Shown: in pieces, positions 35,342-47,391 of the stretch
How the letters are laid out: each line of letters opens with the position of its first letter
Numbering within the stretch: position 1 is the stretch's first letter
NCBI GenBank assembly: GCA_020736575.1
Contig: JAGPYM010000042.1
Location: forward strand, 186,001 to 250,000
Source of the DNA: Thelonectria olida
Taxonomy: Eukaryota > Ascomycota > Sordariomycetes > Hypocreales > Nectriaceae
Length of the DNA stretch: 64,000 bases
Direction of reading: 5' to 3'
Made by a program: the position numbers and the translations under genes
Notes under the pieces: generated by a model
Told to the model about the DNA's origin: nothing
Seen by the model: the letters and a program-made list of their open reading frames with translations, nothing else
Database searches by the model: none

Positions 35342-35967
35342 GGCCTCCCAGTTTAGGGTACAAGAAGGCATGTGAAACCGTTTGTTAATTGTCTCGAGCC
35401 TGCTTCTAAATGTGTTCGTGTCATAAAGAGCTGCGTTTGCATTAGAATGGAAATACCCAACCTTGTGTTTCGGCCTCGACGGCGTTTACATGTACACGTA
35501 CGTCTCTTATCACTGAGATCAGCCCAGACGAGCAAAGATACCGTTGCTGAAATGTACAGCAGATTTGGCAACGGCGGTACGGATCAAGGTTGGACGAGTG
35601 ACGAGACCACGCTCCACGTCTCGGACAGCGGCAATCATATGACAGCCTTTGCCAGCTAGGACGCCGCCTTGATTCACAGTCCTTCGGGAAATTGACTTAC
35701 TTTAATGCGAAACGACTAAGGAACTGTTTTTCATCTCTGCCGTAACCTCTTCAAGCTGTTCCCTCGTGAAATCATCCACCATGAAGTGAGGTGTTCAGCA
35801 CGGGCATGAAGACATTTTATCATTGAGCTCCACATCGGCCAGTCACCTTTTCGACACTTTACGACAAGACTTTTTAGGCTGGTCAGCTACTTGCGTCTCT
35901 TTACTTGTTTCAAGCGGGCGGTCATTCAGGTTGCAAAACTCACAAAGGAGGCGAGTAATAGTCCCAA
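35342..35967. other. Intergenic, no gene seen
   Basis: Separates the direct repeat from the gag-like ORF. No long terminal repeat recognisable from the sequence downstream of the ORF is present here. Confidence 0.4.
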
Positions 35968-37154
35968 ATGGAAGCTTATGCATCTACAATTACGAACCTG
36001 TGGTCAGATAACGCTACTTCGGACCGCGAGCTTGCTTCTATCTTTAGATTTCTGATGGAGCGCCAGAAGGGTGCTTCCAAGTTCTTTGCATTGCTACAGC
36101 CATTCTCAGGCACCAATGTCACACAGTTCTTGTCAACTTTCAAATTCATGGTGAACGAGCACGACATCGCCGAATCCAACCGAGGGGGTATATTTCTCTC
36201 CCTTTTACAGAAGATCGGATCATGGACCTTGTGCAACTGGCTGTCCAGAATACTCCCTGGGAGGAGGTGAAAGGTAACCTACTCAAGGCCTTCAAGAGCT
36301 GGGATATGGACCAACCCGAGACCATCGGGGTCACGCTCAGCAGGATGAACATGATCCGACTTAATGGAAGTGAGAATAACGAGGCTGTACATGCTTGGCT
36401 CCTCCAGCATTCGCGCCTTGCTAGTAAGGTCGAGCCAGAGAACCTCCCGGGCAGCTACCACACGAGGGCTTTATATTATGTTCTTCCAGACGACATGATA
36501 GAGACCCTATGCCTGCGCAACAACTTGAAACCCGAAGAGCTACGAAAGATGGGGTACAAAGAGCCACATGAAATGACGATGAGGATTATTGAGACACGAC
36601 TCCAGCTCAAAATCAGGCCGTCCTTGAAATCACCTATTCAGCCCTCGGATGTCTACAGCACCATGCCGTTCCAGCTTGTCACACCTGATCTGGCTCAAAA
36701 GCCGGGCTCAGCCTTGTCAAATGGACATTCTTTGAATGATCGGATGTCAGTTCATCAGCGCGACCCAAGGATGGATGACCACCAGAAAGGATATGTCGAG
36801 TATGACTCTGAGGCAGGGATCTGCTGGATCGGAACAGATCGACGAATGCAGATACCACCGCGTCTGATTATCCAGTACATCCACGGTGAAGAGAAATCAT
36901 GTGTTCGGAGACTTCTGGTGCACTGGCTCACTCGTCTGCGTGATCTGTATTACGGATCTTGGATCAGAGACATCAAGAAGACGGTTTTGGCGGTTTGCTC
37001 TTGGGGCCTGGCTGGCAAAGACAACGAAAAGCTCCAGAGGTTCCAAGAATACCTGCCGGCGGGACCACCTCGTCAAGGTAGAGCGGTCAACAGTTCTCCT
37101 GCTCTAGTAGTACCTACAATGCCTGTGCAGTGTGATGGGCAGCCTGTCAGCTAG
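35968..37154 (+). pseudogene. Orphan gag-like ORF with a one-base frameshift
   Basis: Frame 1 (35968-36210) reads FRFLMERQKGASKFFALLQ, then FSGTNVTQFLSTFKFMVNEH and GIFLSLL. Frame 2 continues from about 36206 with EDRIMDLVQLAVQNTPWEEV, then LLKAFKSWD, MNMIRLNG and HAWLLQHSRLASKVEPENLP. The order (F-x-G followed by helices, then a W-x-x-V-x-x-x-LL-x-AF segment) looks like a retrotransposon capsid. The two frames join if one base is restored near 36205; the 23-nt piece with GT and AG ends there is too short for an intron. No zinc knuckle, protease, reverse transcriptase or integrase follows; the next gene starts at 37458 on the other strand. It is either a solo element remnant or a gag-derived host gene with a sequence error. 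Confidence 0.5.
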
Positions 37155-37457
37155 CCAAGAGAGCGCAATGACAAGCTGATTGAAAGTAACCGGACTGTAG
37201 CAGCATCAACGATAGCTAGGGAGTCAGGTCGGCTAGACAGTCTCATCTAAATGCGTCGGGCCTGAATAGACAACTAGGTAGGAGGCTAGAAGAGCTAAAT
37301 ATGAGAAAAAGGACCAATGGACTGGGAAGATGTAAGATGAAAGTGGGAAAGACTGTAATTGTATTCTCTATATGGGTTTTTTTATATTTATTCTGTTTCT
37401 TTATTTTTTCTAATTAAGTTGCAAGCGCTTTATTTTTTATTTGATAACTGAGTGAAT

Positions 37458-38924
37458 TCAAAGGTTCATCTTGGCCCGGATCAAGGCCTTAAGCGACCGC
37501 ACCTTCATCGGCAGTCTCCTGATTTCTTCATGCTCATCTCCGCGCGTACCGCCAGCATCCAGCTTAAAGACCGATTGCGCCAGAAAAGCTGTCCACAGCG
37601 AAGCGCGGTTTACGTCGGCATCGGGTTCCACCTCATCTCCGGCATTCGTCCGCTGTCTCACGGCGCTGAGCGACCTCGGCAGGCCAACAATGTCCTCGAC
37701 GGACTGGAACGCGTCGAGAAGCATCTGCAGGGCAGTACAGACCTTGGTGCATGTTTCGTCCGCGGATCGAAGTTCTCCGAGCTGCAGCCCCCACCCGGTG
37801 ACACCAACCGGCTGAGAACAATGCGGAGGCGGTGCCTCTGGTAACTGGCTCAGGTGACTTTCAAAGTGGGCAAATACCAAGCTGTAGAGCTTTGTGAGGG
37901 AGATGTAACAGCTTAATATGAGGAGCATGGTCGGCATGTCGACAGAAGCAGCTACGGAAGAGCTTGTTGATGCCGCAAACTTGTCTATCGACACAAACAT
38001 CTTTTGAGCCATCTCGATAGAGGATAGCAGCTCTGAATAGCTCGACATCTCTGCCGGCTCTCGCGGGGGCGGGGACGGAGAGCTTTCCTGTGTCGAGTGA
38101 CTGCTGGAGGTCCCGGCACATGTTGGCTGGTTAGATTCTGTGCTCTTGGCCAGCCAGATACAGCTGAGTGTGGTGATAAACTCTTGAGATAGGCTCAAGA
38201 CGCGGCCAATCGGGTAGTTGATTAATTGCTTTGAGTTGGACATGTTGGACCAAGGGCCCTCCAGAGCCCTCGAGGTCTCGTGGATCTCTGCGACAAGAGT
38301 GGAAAGCTGCACGATGGCGTGTGGGCTTGGGCGATCCGAGAGTTCCGAGGCACTTGACTGCCCTTCCTTGAAGTCGTCGGCAGAAAAGGCCATGTTTGGC
38401 GCGACGGCCGAGGCGCTGTGGTTGTACGTGACGGGAGATTGCGGCGGGTGCCCGTCCGCCGGTAAACATGGCGACGCCAGGCCAAACAGACTTATTCCCT
38501 GGTTGCCCCCAAGCTCTGTCCAGAAGCAACCGTCGCTCATAGATAAACCACTGGTGGTGTTGACACCGGTGCCCAACCTCTCTTCTACTTCCTGCCCCGC
38601 AAGGTCCTCGCTCCATGTCCCTCCCAACAACGACGGGGAATCCAAGAAGAGTCCAGAAAGAGACGTCGACTCAACTGGTGGAGAGCTTTCCGCGGGAGTT
38701 TGAAAAGGCTCGGATTCGCGTATCTTGGCCGTAGACTTTCTGAGATCGCTGCTTCGCCTCGACTGACTTCTCCGACCAAAGACGCACGTCGCTTGTGCGC
38801 GGATGCATCTAACGCATTGATGGGCCCCAGATCGCGAACTCTCTGAGGAAACGGTACATTTGAGCTTCTGAGAGCGACAGCGGTCGCAGGACGAGCGAAT
38901 AGACTGGTTATGCCGAGTCGACAT
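37458..38924 (-). CDS. Zn(II)2Cys6 transcription factor, AflR-like architecture
   Basis: A single exon of 488 aa. The start chosen, MSTRHNQSIR, lies 12 residues before the zinc cluster: Cys at 13, 16, 23, 37, 40 and 47 (SCDRCRSQKLKC, a 13-residue loop, then CVRCIRAQATC). An upstream ATG at 39011 would add 29 residues of no family value. The long loop between third and fourth Cys, the Ser/Pro-rich middle and the C-terminal part with MLLILSCYISLTKLYSLVF are typical of pathway-specific regulators of fungal secondary metabolism (AflR-type). Such proteins bind paired CGG or TCG motifs. Candidate targets are the exporter and O-methyltransferase at 44-47.4 kb, but no polyketide or peptide synthase is in the window. 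Confidence 0.82.
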   Translation of the reverse strand: MSTRHNQSIRSSCDRCRSQKLKCTVSSESSRSGAHQCVRCIRAQATCVFGRRSQSRRSSDLRKSTAKIRESEPFQTPAESSPPVESTSLSGLFLDSPSLLGGTWSEDLAGQEVEERLGTGVNTTSGLSMSDGCFWTELGGNQGISLFGLASPCLPADGHPPQSPVTYNHSASAVAPNMAFSADDFKEGQSSASELSDRPSPHAIVQLSTLVAEIHETSRALEGPWSNMSNSKQLINYPIGRVLSLSQEFITTLSCIWLAKSTESNQPTCAGTSSSHSTQESSPSPPPREPAEMSSYSELLSSIEMAQKMFVSIDKFAASTSSSVAASVDMPTMLLILSCYISLTKLYSLVFAHFESHLSQLPEAPPPHCSQPVGVTGWGLQLGELRSADETCTKVCTALQMLLDAFQSVEDIVGLPRSLSAVRQRTNAGDEVEPDADVNRASLWTAFLAQSVFKLDAGGTRGDEHEEIRRLPMKVRSLKALIRAKMNL

Positions 38925-40902
38925 ATTGCCGGGGTGACCTAGAGTGGCGGTAACTATGTGGAAGCTCTGTCTTTTGGGCGATGCAACTTGACATATGTAC
39001 GAACCATGCAAAGGAAAACGAGGTCAATGCGATCGGTTACAGTAAAGGCGCGACTGTTGCCCGTCAGATCATTGGTGAGATGACGATATACAGCCCGCAG
39101 GATAGCAGATACTCGGTTAGACATTAGGTCCACAGACACCAGTTTAAGTATTTTCGCTCAGGATAATTATATGGAAGATACATGCACTTTAGGCGAACTC
39201 AGTTGTTGAATTCGACCATGGTAAGATGCCTCCTGTTTACCCTTGTGAGTGGTAAGCAGCCTGCACTACGCCACGCATCAACGTGCTGCAGACTGGGAAG
39301 CCCGTACTCAGACCAACCGGTTTCTCAGGACGTCAGACAGCCGTTGGATGTCTGGTAGGGGTCCCATCTTCGCTAACAGGTGCAGTAGACAGGGCAATTG
39401 GAAGGATTTCGGCTCCGATCTGTTCAGATGGGGGGTATCAGGGTGGTATGAAGATGCATGGGTCAAAAGCTTATCATATACGCCACATAGCATGCCATTA
39501 GGGTTTTGGATGTTCTATAGGACTGTTACTCTCAATTGTCGCGGCAGATTTCCTATTATCGTAAGCTAAGTCAGGTCACAAGGGAATGGATGTCCGAAAA
39601 TGACCGACTCCTCAGGATGCGCTCTCTTCACTGACCGACCAATGCATCGTTGAACACAAGCTACAGACGGACCTTGTTGACGGACGACGGAGTGCAGCAA
39701 AAGGATTCAAAACATGCAAAGGGACATCCCTGTCTGTTGTCTCACCTTCCTATATGGAGGTCGCTTCAAGGCCAGCCATCCAGGCGCGAACTCAGTCACC
39801 CCAACGTGAGACATTAGATCAGCTTACACGGACGATCAGTCATCGGCAGAAAGGAGAGGTGGTGTCGAGCTAACCATGAATTACTTGGATGGCCTTGGTG
39901 TGTGATTTCCCGGGCCAAATGTGCTTCTACGGAAATCCCGGCGAGTAATCCGGAATCAGCCAACCGCATCTGAAAGCAGCCTAGACGCAGTTACGGCATT
40001 ACCACCTTGGTCTTTTGTGCCACATCCTACCCACGGTCGCTGCGGCACGCCATCATCCCTGGTGCTCTCGCTAGTCTCGGGAATGCGGAAGCCGGCTCTG
40101 GGCTCATTCTTGGCGATGTAACGGGTAGATCCGTCCGCCGTTGGCTGTACAATAAGCTTTTCTCCGTAGTCTTGGTGATAGCTGGTTTATTTTTGTACCA
40201 TTCGCAGTGACAATGTTTAATATCCCTCGCCAGCGTCTTCGAGTCCAAGACGGGTGGTCTCAACCGCCGCGAAGAGTGCACAATCATCCCCCATTCACAT
40301 AATATCCGGCAACGTATACACATGGGTCTCTCGGTTTCTCGGCACCAAATCTCCTGATCTGGATCCCTCACAGGACAGCCAACAAGGACTGCGCGGGGTC
40401 GACCCACGTGTGCGATTTGCTTGACAGGTCTCAATACGATATCGGACCGCAATCAAGGCGGATTATACGACTTTCCTTATCTGCATGTAAACCTCGCTTG
40501 CGCCGTAGGTGTACGTGGCGTGGACGTAATCGAGTGATTAGTGTAGGCGATAGATGATGTAGGAACCCCAACAGAATCCTAATGGCAGGGCGGCGGTTTG
40601 AGGTTACATAGCACTCTGGATGTAGACAGCTAATAGGTCGGGGAGTCCGCCAAAGCATAGAACCTAGGCTGAGCCTATGGACCACGTAACCAGACGGATT
40701 AATGGAACAGCTTCCGTAGGATGTGTTGGTCTCTCCAGCGAGAGGCCTCATACACGTGCGTCCTCTTCCTGCTGAGCAGCGCATCTCCAACCCTGGGACC
40801 ATCTTCAAGGGATAATGGGGAACAGCCACGTGTGCAAGTCTTCTGAGATGATACGGCATTACTTTGAGTTATAGGTATTCGTTCCACTGTTCCTACTGCA
40901 CG
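38925..40902. other. 2-kb gap between two regulator genes
   Basis: Overlapping ORFs up to 142 codons have no recognisable content. Composition is normal. It includes the promoter of the 37458-38924 gene. Confidence 0.5.
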
Positions 40903-43438
40903 TCATTGCAAGTTCCAAGGCCATTTCAGAGAGCCCATTGTGTCCACCGTGTCTACAGCCCTATCAATTAGCCTATAAGCGACATAGTGCCATCGCGTTT
41001 GACGTACCGTCCATTGTTTGCCAATCAAAATTCGTGGTCGCCACCGACGCCGAAAGCAGTTCATCGGTGGGCGTTGCCCAGTTCGACGCCAGAGCGGCAT
41101 CGAAAGCCGGGAACTGGAAGCCGAAACCAGTGGGGTTATCTGCTTTCGCACACGTCAGCCTCTAACGACAACGTTCATCTTGCTGCGAAGCGAGAATCCT
41201 TCGTATGACGACTCACCTTGACGATAGCCGCTGATGCTGGAAGATGGATATGGCGAAGGCACACCAAGTGAGGTATTCGTGTCGATTCCCGAATCTGCAC
41301 CAGAAGGATTGCCACCCCCAAGAATCACGGCCAAGGCCTGAGCAGCTCTCCGTGCCTCCTTGGAAGAGCCGCTCGACTGGAGCCAGATATCATACGACCT
41401 TCGCAGAGACGCCAGGATGGCTTCATCCATCGGCGACTCCGCGCTCTGGGATGCTTCCCCACGAGCGTTGTGCAGATAGAAGCAAAGAATGCTCGTGGCG
41501 AGAAGAAAATCGTGGTTGACTAGCGAGGACACCCTCCATCTCTCCTGGTATAGTTGACAGAACGGCTGTGTCTCCTCCTGGAGCATGTGTTGATAGTCAA
41601 GCAGTTTGAGCGCCGATTCCAAGCATATGCGCCGAGAATCACCATACTTGGCTGGCGGGCAGAACATGTACTTTCGATGCAGTACAATCTTTGCCCGGTA
41701 GAAGACGGTTTCTAAGATCACCTTTTGCATGATGTTTTGAGGCGAGTCCATGATGCACCGGGCAATCGAGTGCCACCTTAGGCAATCTGGGATAGACTTG
41801 CGCGCCTCTTCGAGCTTCATGTCCATTTTCATCACCTCGGTGTACGAGTACGACCTCACGTCTGCGGCAAAGTCCCAGATGTACCCAATAGTCGTCATCA
41901 GCCTGGCCTTTACGAGACGGTAAAGAATAGGTGTCAGGTCTGTCTGCGGCCTTGACGGTGGCATTTCGACCGTGGTCTTGTCAAAATCATTGTCCTGGAG
42001 GTTTGAGGGCTCTCTCGTGTCCGTTTGCCATTGTTTGATCAAGCGCGGCAGACCCATCTGCGCTGAGATTCCCAGGTCCATTTCGACAATGGTTGCCCAG
42101 ACCCGTCTCCGCATCTCGGCGTCAAAGGGCGACATTCCTTTGAAATGTGTCGGATCTCTATGGTAGCCCATGTGCATGGCGAGCTGGACCGTGGTGCCCA
42201 TCAGGATCCAGACGCCCATCTCAGCGTCGTTGCTGAGGAAGACCTCTGCCGCGATATACAGCATGAGCGTCTCCAAAACGTACGGCCCTCCTTTGGCGTA
42301 GTTGCCGAGAGCAAGGCATTGCGCAATTCTCAACCTGAACGTGTCCGCCATCTTCTGTAGATCTTGCTCCATCGACAGAGTCACTGGTGCCTGGACACCG
42401 GGATCCAATCGGAACTTTTGAAACTGGGTCGCCAGGCATATTATTGTGAAGAGAAGACCCAGCCAGATAAGGGGCGTGGCTGCTGGGTTCTCCCAAAACT
42501 CCTCATACTAGGGGTGTATCAGTAATTGGACGTGCTATAGGGCTATAAGGCTGGCTTCTCGTACCTCCTTGAGAAACTGGACGCTATGAAGCACGGCTAT
42601 GGTATGACGGTAAGCTTAGTGACCATATGAACGGTGCATTGTGTGGCACACTTACCGGGGGACATCTCGAAGGAGTTGAAGTAACGAGACACCAATCGGT
42701 CCACTACCGAGCGGGCAGGGAGTGACGCAAGGATCTCCTCTCTGGTAGCAAGTTTGGGACAGCCATACAGCAGTTGCGGGCCAGTCGCGTCAGGACAGGG
42801 TGTTTCGCCGGCCTGGTGGTCAGGGTGCATCGCTTCTTCATTGTCGAAGTGGTCCTTGAGCTCGGCGATTCCGTCGAGGACAGCAGCCCAGTGGGCACTG
42901 CTCACGTAGCTTGCACCTCCCCCTGTCAACTGCATGCTGCCATAGTCGGCAGGTGGTGTAGTGGCATGAGGTAGCTCGTTCAGAGCAGCCTGCGGCGACG
43001 AGTCATGGGCGGGTGTTGGGCCGGGGGATGCGGGAGTGGCTCCGGGCTGGGGGGCCGAGTGGGTGGCTGACGATTGCTGCATCAGATCGACGACCAGGCT
43101 CTCAAGGTGCCGGATTTGATCTTGGGTCGTAACTCGAGGGCGATGTGCCGCATCCCTGGTTGATGTTCTCTCCGAGGAGTAAGTGCAGGACGGGCCAAGC
43201 TCCCTCTGGAAGCAACTGCTGCAGGGTCGCTGGCGGTCACATCGAAGCCTAGCAGGAACGGTCAGCACGCGGGTGCATACGAAGGCATATGCAGCAGCAG
43301 CAGCACATACTTTCTCCTCCTACACAGATTGCAGGAGAGCTGTGGCTTCTCCCGCGGCCTGCTTGAGGGGAGTCGGGCTCTTCCCTGGGGGGTTTTGCCA
43401 GGACCCCTCTCAGGAGGAGGCGCTTCCTGGTCGGGCAT
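40903..43438 (-). CDS. Zn(II)2Cys6 transcription factor with fungal_trans domain
   Basis: Six exons: 43311-43438, 42656-43248, 42565-42596, 41217-42507, 41008-41139 and 40903-40952 (2226 nt, 741 aa). All five introns have GT-AG ends and recognisable branch points. The first intron splits the zinc cluster, which joined has Cys at 36, 39, 46, 52, 55 and 64 ([17 protein letters not shown] and on). A coiled-coil-like segment ([15 protein letters not shown]) follows, then the regulatory middle domain with [26 protein letters not shown] and [12 protein letters not shown]. The last two small exons supply the usual acidic C-terminus (NFDWQTMD). It diverges from the exporter at 44019 and may control it. 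A decayed relative lies at 26470-27421. Confidence 0.88.
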
Positions 43439-44018
43439 GGATGGGTAAGCAGCAGAGTAAATCTGACGATGGGCTCGGCGATGCCAAGCGATGCCGTGGA
43501 GGTCGGAGACTGTCTGCCAAGAGATGCCGTGACGGAGCAAGGTTGTAAGATGTTCGGAGCATCGAATTTGGCGTGCGCAATTGGATGCATCTACGGTATT
43601 TGACTACTGACGCACGTCTCGGCTCCGTGTCCCTCATGATCCCTGCACTGCTTTCCTGACAGGGAGCTGATAATCCGAGCCCACGTCCGTTCCGATCCCC
43701 CGCTCCGATCCTCCGCCCCGACCCTCCATGCCGCTCAAGCTTCCATGGCGCCCTGCACATAGGGGGCGAGTGTCCAAAGACCACGCCATAAGATGTCTCG
43801 CTCTGTGCAATTGAACCATCAGAGTCCACAGAAAAAGGATCCTCTGCATGTCAAATACCACTCTCCTTGACGTGCCAAACCCTTTCCCAAACAGGCACCT
43901 CCAAGTTGACGTCTCATGCAGCATGCAACCCACCGTCGAATCGACTCTTACACTATCACGCCAGTAAATACCTCGCGATACCATCCTTAGCAGACCAGGC
44001 CGAGACGACAATACTCCA
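43439..44018. promoter_or_regulatory. Divergent promoter region shared by regulator and exporter
   Basis: 580 bp between two start codons. Around 43686-43735 lies a C-rich stretch with many CCG triplets, including two CTCCGATC-like repeats; CGG/CCG triplets are the half-sites of Zn2Cys6 proteins. Functional sites are not proven. Confidence 0.4.
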
Positions 44019-45700
44019 ATGTCCCAAATGTCCACATCAAGCCTTCAGGCTCGCCAGCTGGAGGCGGGCAATGAAGGTACCGTTATTGGCACAGACACAG
44101 ACGGACCCGAGAAGACCTCATCATCTACTGGGGCAATGGTCGACGCCAACATTGTTGATTGGGATGGTCCCAATGATCCGACAAACCCCCTCAACTGGTC
44201 GAGCACCAAGAAGAATTTGCATGTGGTCATTGTGAGTCTCTTCACGCTTGCAGCGTAAGTGTCCGACCTGTCTGGCTATCATGGTGAGCCAATCGCTGAT
44301 TCCTCACTCAGGAACCTCGCTGCAACCATGTTTGCCCCTGGAGCAGCAGAGCTGGCCACCGAGTTTCACATCACGAATTCCACGGTTGAAGCCATGACCG
44401 TCAGTCTCTATGTCATCGGCTTCGCCCTAGGTCCCCTCCTCCTTGCGCCTCTCTCCGAGCTGTACGGCCGCCTCGTTGTGTATTATTTCTGTAATGTCGT
44501 GTACATTGCTTTCACCGTCGGCTGCGCCTTTAGCACCGACGTCGCCATGTTTCTCGTATTTCGAATCATCTGCGGCTGCGCCGCCTCAGGCCCCATGAGC
44601 ATCGGGGGCGGCACAGTTGCCGACTTGTTCCCCCAGGAGGAGCGGGGAAAGGCCATGGCAATGTTCACTGTAGGACCGCTACTGGGGCCTGTACGTGATG
44701 AATTCATTTCCAGTGAATGCTTGGGCTAACAGACGTGACAGGTAATCGGGCCGATTATCGGCGGATTCGTGTCCGAAAATGTTGGTTGGCGGTGGACGTT
44801 TCGTCTCATCTTAATCATGGCAAGTTAAACACCGAAGCTCAAAGATATACTTGTTGCTAACTATTTCTCTAGTCTGGAGTAATTGGTATCATCACTGCAG
44901 TCTTCATGCGAGAGACGAACCACGCCGTTCTCTTACAATGGAAGACGCAGAAGATGCGCAAGGAAACTGGAAACGAAAAATTTGCACCCAGATTGAGCAG
45001 AGAAGAGACACCACGACAGATGCTTGCTCGTGCTATTGTCCGGCCAGTCAAGTTGCTCATCTTTTCGCCAATTGTCCTACTAGTGTCACTCTACACTGGT
45101 ATTCTGTTCGGCCTGATCTTCTTGCTCTTCACCACCTTCCCCTCTGTCTTTGAAGACGTTTATGGCTTTGATCCGGGAGTTGCTGGGTTGGCGTATCTTG
45201 GTCTCGGAATAGGCATGGTCCTTGGCTTGGTCTTGTTTTCCGTGCTGAGCGACAAGCTCCTGGGACGGAAAAATGGCGAGACAGCTGCAGCTCCCAGACC
45301 AGAAGACCGCCTTATTCTGATGAAATGGTTCGGCCCAATCACCCCGCTTGGTCTTTTCATATATGGCTGGACTGCCAAATATGCCGTTCACTGGATTGCG
45401 CCTATCATAGGGACCTTTGTTGTTGGACTGGGGTCCCTCTTTGTCGTCATCCCGGGTCAGATATACTTGGTCGATTCTTTTGGAGCTGAAGCTGCTGCAT
45501 CAGCCATGGCAGCCAACTTGCTCGTCCGCTCTCCTTTTGGTGCGTTCTTGGATCTTGCCGCATCGCCACTCTACGCCAAGCTTGGGCTTGGCTGGGGAAA
45601 CAGCGTACTAGGCTTTATCTGCCTTGCATTTACACCCGTGCCGTGGCTGTTTTATACTTATGGAGAGAGACTGCGGACTCATTTTCAAGTCAACCTATAG
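44019..45700 (+). CDS. MFS exporter, DHA1 (drug:H+ antiporter-1) type
   Basis: Exons 44019-44254, 44312-44690, 44742-44819 and 44873-45700 give 1521 nt and 506 aa. The third intron (44820-44872) is GC-AG with a perfect GCAAGT donor and branch GCTAAC; the other two are GT-AG. The N-terminus is cytosolic and ends DPTNPLNWSSTKK, the entry signature of this fungal family. Twelve helices follow with SLYVIGFALGPLLLAPLSEL, GRLVVYY, FRIICGCAASGPMSIGGGTV, ADLFPQEERGKAMA and GWRWTFR. These are the conserved motifs of 12-TM multidrug/toxin exporters in the plasma membrane. Position beside a regulator and an O-methyltransferase suggests export of a metabolite. Confidence 0.9.
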
Positions 45701-46267
45701 ACTATAATATTGTTAATGTGTACTATAGTTGCATCAAGGATCAGTTGTAGGTGGTGTTCTGGATGTTGGAGGCTGGAACGGGCAGACATGTAATAAGACG
45801 CAAGCGGATCGGCAAAAGCAAACAATGGGGTATGAGAGATTCAAGGCAAGAACTATTACCTCTTTGCAGTATTCTGAGAGCAAATTAATTTTAACTTCAT
45901 TTCGAAAGGTTGGCGTAACTAGCCACGGTGGCAGACAAGAGCGTTAGAGAGTCGTTATCGCACTCTGGAAGATAACGATATTTTCTCAACCAAGACTATT
46001 GGAAAATATAGTATAAAATTTGAATATTTCACTCTTGTCTACGGGTATAGTCAAAAGAATTGTTGCTATGCGATGCTATCCAGGTTTACTCCGAACTACT
46101 GGTCTGATTGATATACTAAAGGTTTCTTCTTCTAACACTAATAATGAACAGGTACAACGGGGGAGTTAATCAAGAATCATATGAATACCTCTATATAACC
46201 CATCGTTCCCTCTAATAACATGGAAAATCAATTCAAACTCTTCATTCACAAATCTAATACGTTCTAT
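45701..46267. other. Intergenic, convergent gene ends
   Basis: AT-leaning 3' flanks of exporter and O-methyltransferase. No gene seen. Confidence 0.5.
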
Positions 46268-47391
46268 CTACACAGGTAACATTTCAATGATTGCCGAATT
46301 CGATGTCTTATCCCTCGATATAGAAGACACCCTGAAGCCCGCTCGAGACGCAATCTCGTTGAACATCCTTTCATTGCGTCTCTTTCCAGCAAAGTTCATC
46401 ATCCAGAGGTCAGCGGCAGCAAGAGGAACCGACGGTGTATCAGGAAGAAGGTTCTCTGAGATGAGGACTCTCGAGTCCAGCGCACAAGCCGCCCGAATCT
46501 TGCCGAGGATTATGACGCATTCGTCATCGGGCCAGTCGTTCAGGACTCGGCGAATGTAATACACGAGAGCGCCTGTTGAAGGATTAGCTGCATTCTGATC
46601 GTGCTACTGGTGTGTGGACCTTTTGTAGGTTGTTCGTCAAAGAAGCTGGAACCGACTTTCTTGACGGATTCCAGTATACCACCCTCCTTTGAAGCCTCTT
46701 GGGTCACACTGGCTTGGTCTTGCAGGACACATGATGCGGCTGGAATGCCCGGCGTCTCTTCGATAATTGCCTTCAGGGCCTGGCCTTTGCCGCCGCCAAC
46801 ATCGACGATGAGTGCTCTACCACCTCCGTGTTGTTCAGCGTACTCTGCTACCCAGCTAAAATCATAGATGCCGGTGATGGGCATATCACCCAGTCCAATG
46901 GCCATGGTGCTGTTGAATGCTTGTGCGCGTTCGGGCATCATTTCCAGCACCTCATAGAAGGACTTGTCAGGATACCCGGCGCCCAGTCCAAATGGTGAGC
47001 GATTGGACCTCTGTGGCTCTGCTAGCCCGTTGGCGCGGAAATACTCGGGCCATCTAACAGCACTACCCATGAAGGCATCAAATATGTGCGAATAGAACAG
47101 CTTGGCCCTTGTCTGCTGGAACATCTTTGACTCGGGCGTCAGGGTGATGTAGCCTGCTCTAGGAGACGACAAGACTTGTGCAGCGACCAAGAAGTTGGAA
47201 AGGCGTTCCAACAGGTTGAATTCCACACCAGACTTCTTGGCTAGCTCCGAAACTGAGATGCCATCGTCTGGGATGAGGTCGAAGATCTGGTGTTCCACGA
47301 AAACCCTCATTACACCCAACTCTACCATGGAATAGAAATACCCGTGGACGGGAGTTTCTGCTTCCGGGAAGCGAGGCTGAGACGATGACAT
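46268..47391 (-). CDS. SAM-dependent O-methyltransferase (COMT-like)
   Basis: Exons 46620-47391 and 46268-46572 give 1077 nt and 358 aa; the 47-nt intron (GTCCAC, GCTAAT, CAG) joins QPTKG to ALVYYIRRVL. The N-terminal part is the helical dimerisation domain (MRVFVEHQIFDLIPDDG, then SVSELAKKSGV). The SAM-binding motif is LIVDVGGGKGQAL (about residues 194-207). The second exon has VLNDWPDDECVIILGKIRAA and LISENLLPDT. In COMT-like enzymes the residue before Asp-Trp is the catalytic His; here it is Asn (N269). Length and order are otherwise complete. It converges with the exporter and is likely a tailoring enzyme of a small metabolite cluster, unless the substitution has abolished activity. Confidence 0.85.

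Noticed and set aside
36186..36210. A 23-nt GT...AG segment that would restore frame in the gag-like ORF
   Set aside because: Too short for a fungal spliceosomal intron and without a branch point; a one-base deletion explains the frame better.
40027..40859. Two adjacent minus-strand ORFs of about 140 codons between the regulators
   Set aside because: No domain, no signal, no splice signals joining them; composition is like the surrounding intergenic DNA.
37458..47391. A complete secondary-metabolite gene cluster
   Set aside because: No synthase or P450 gene is present, so only a cluster-like association can be stated.
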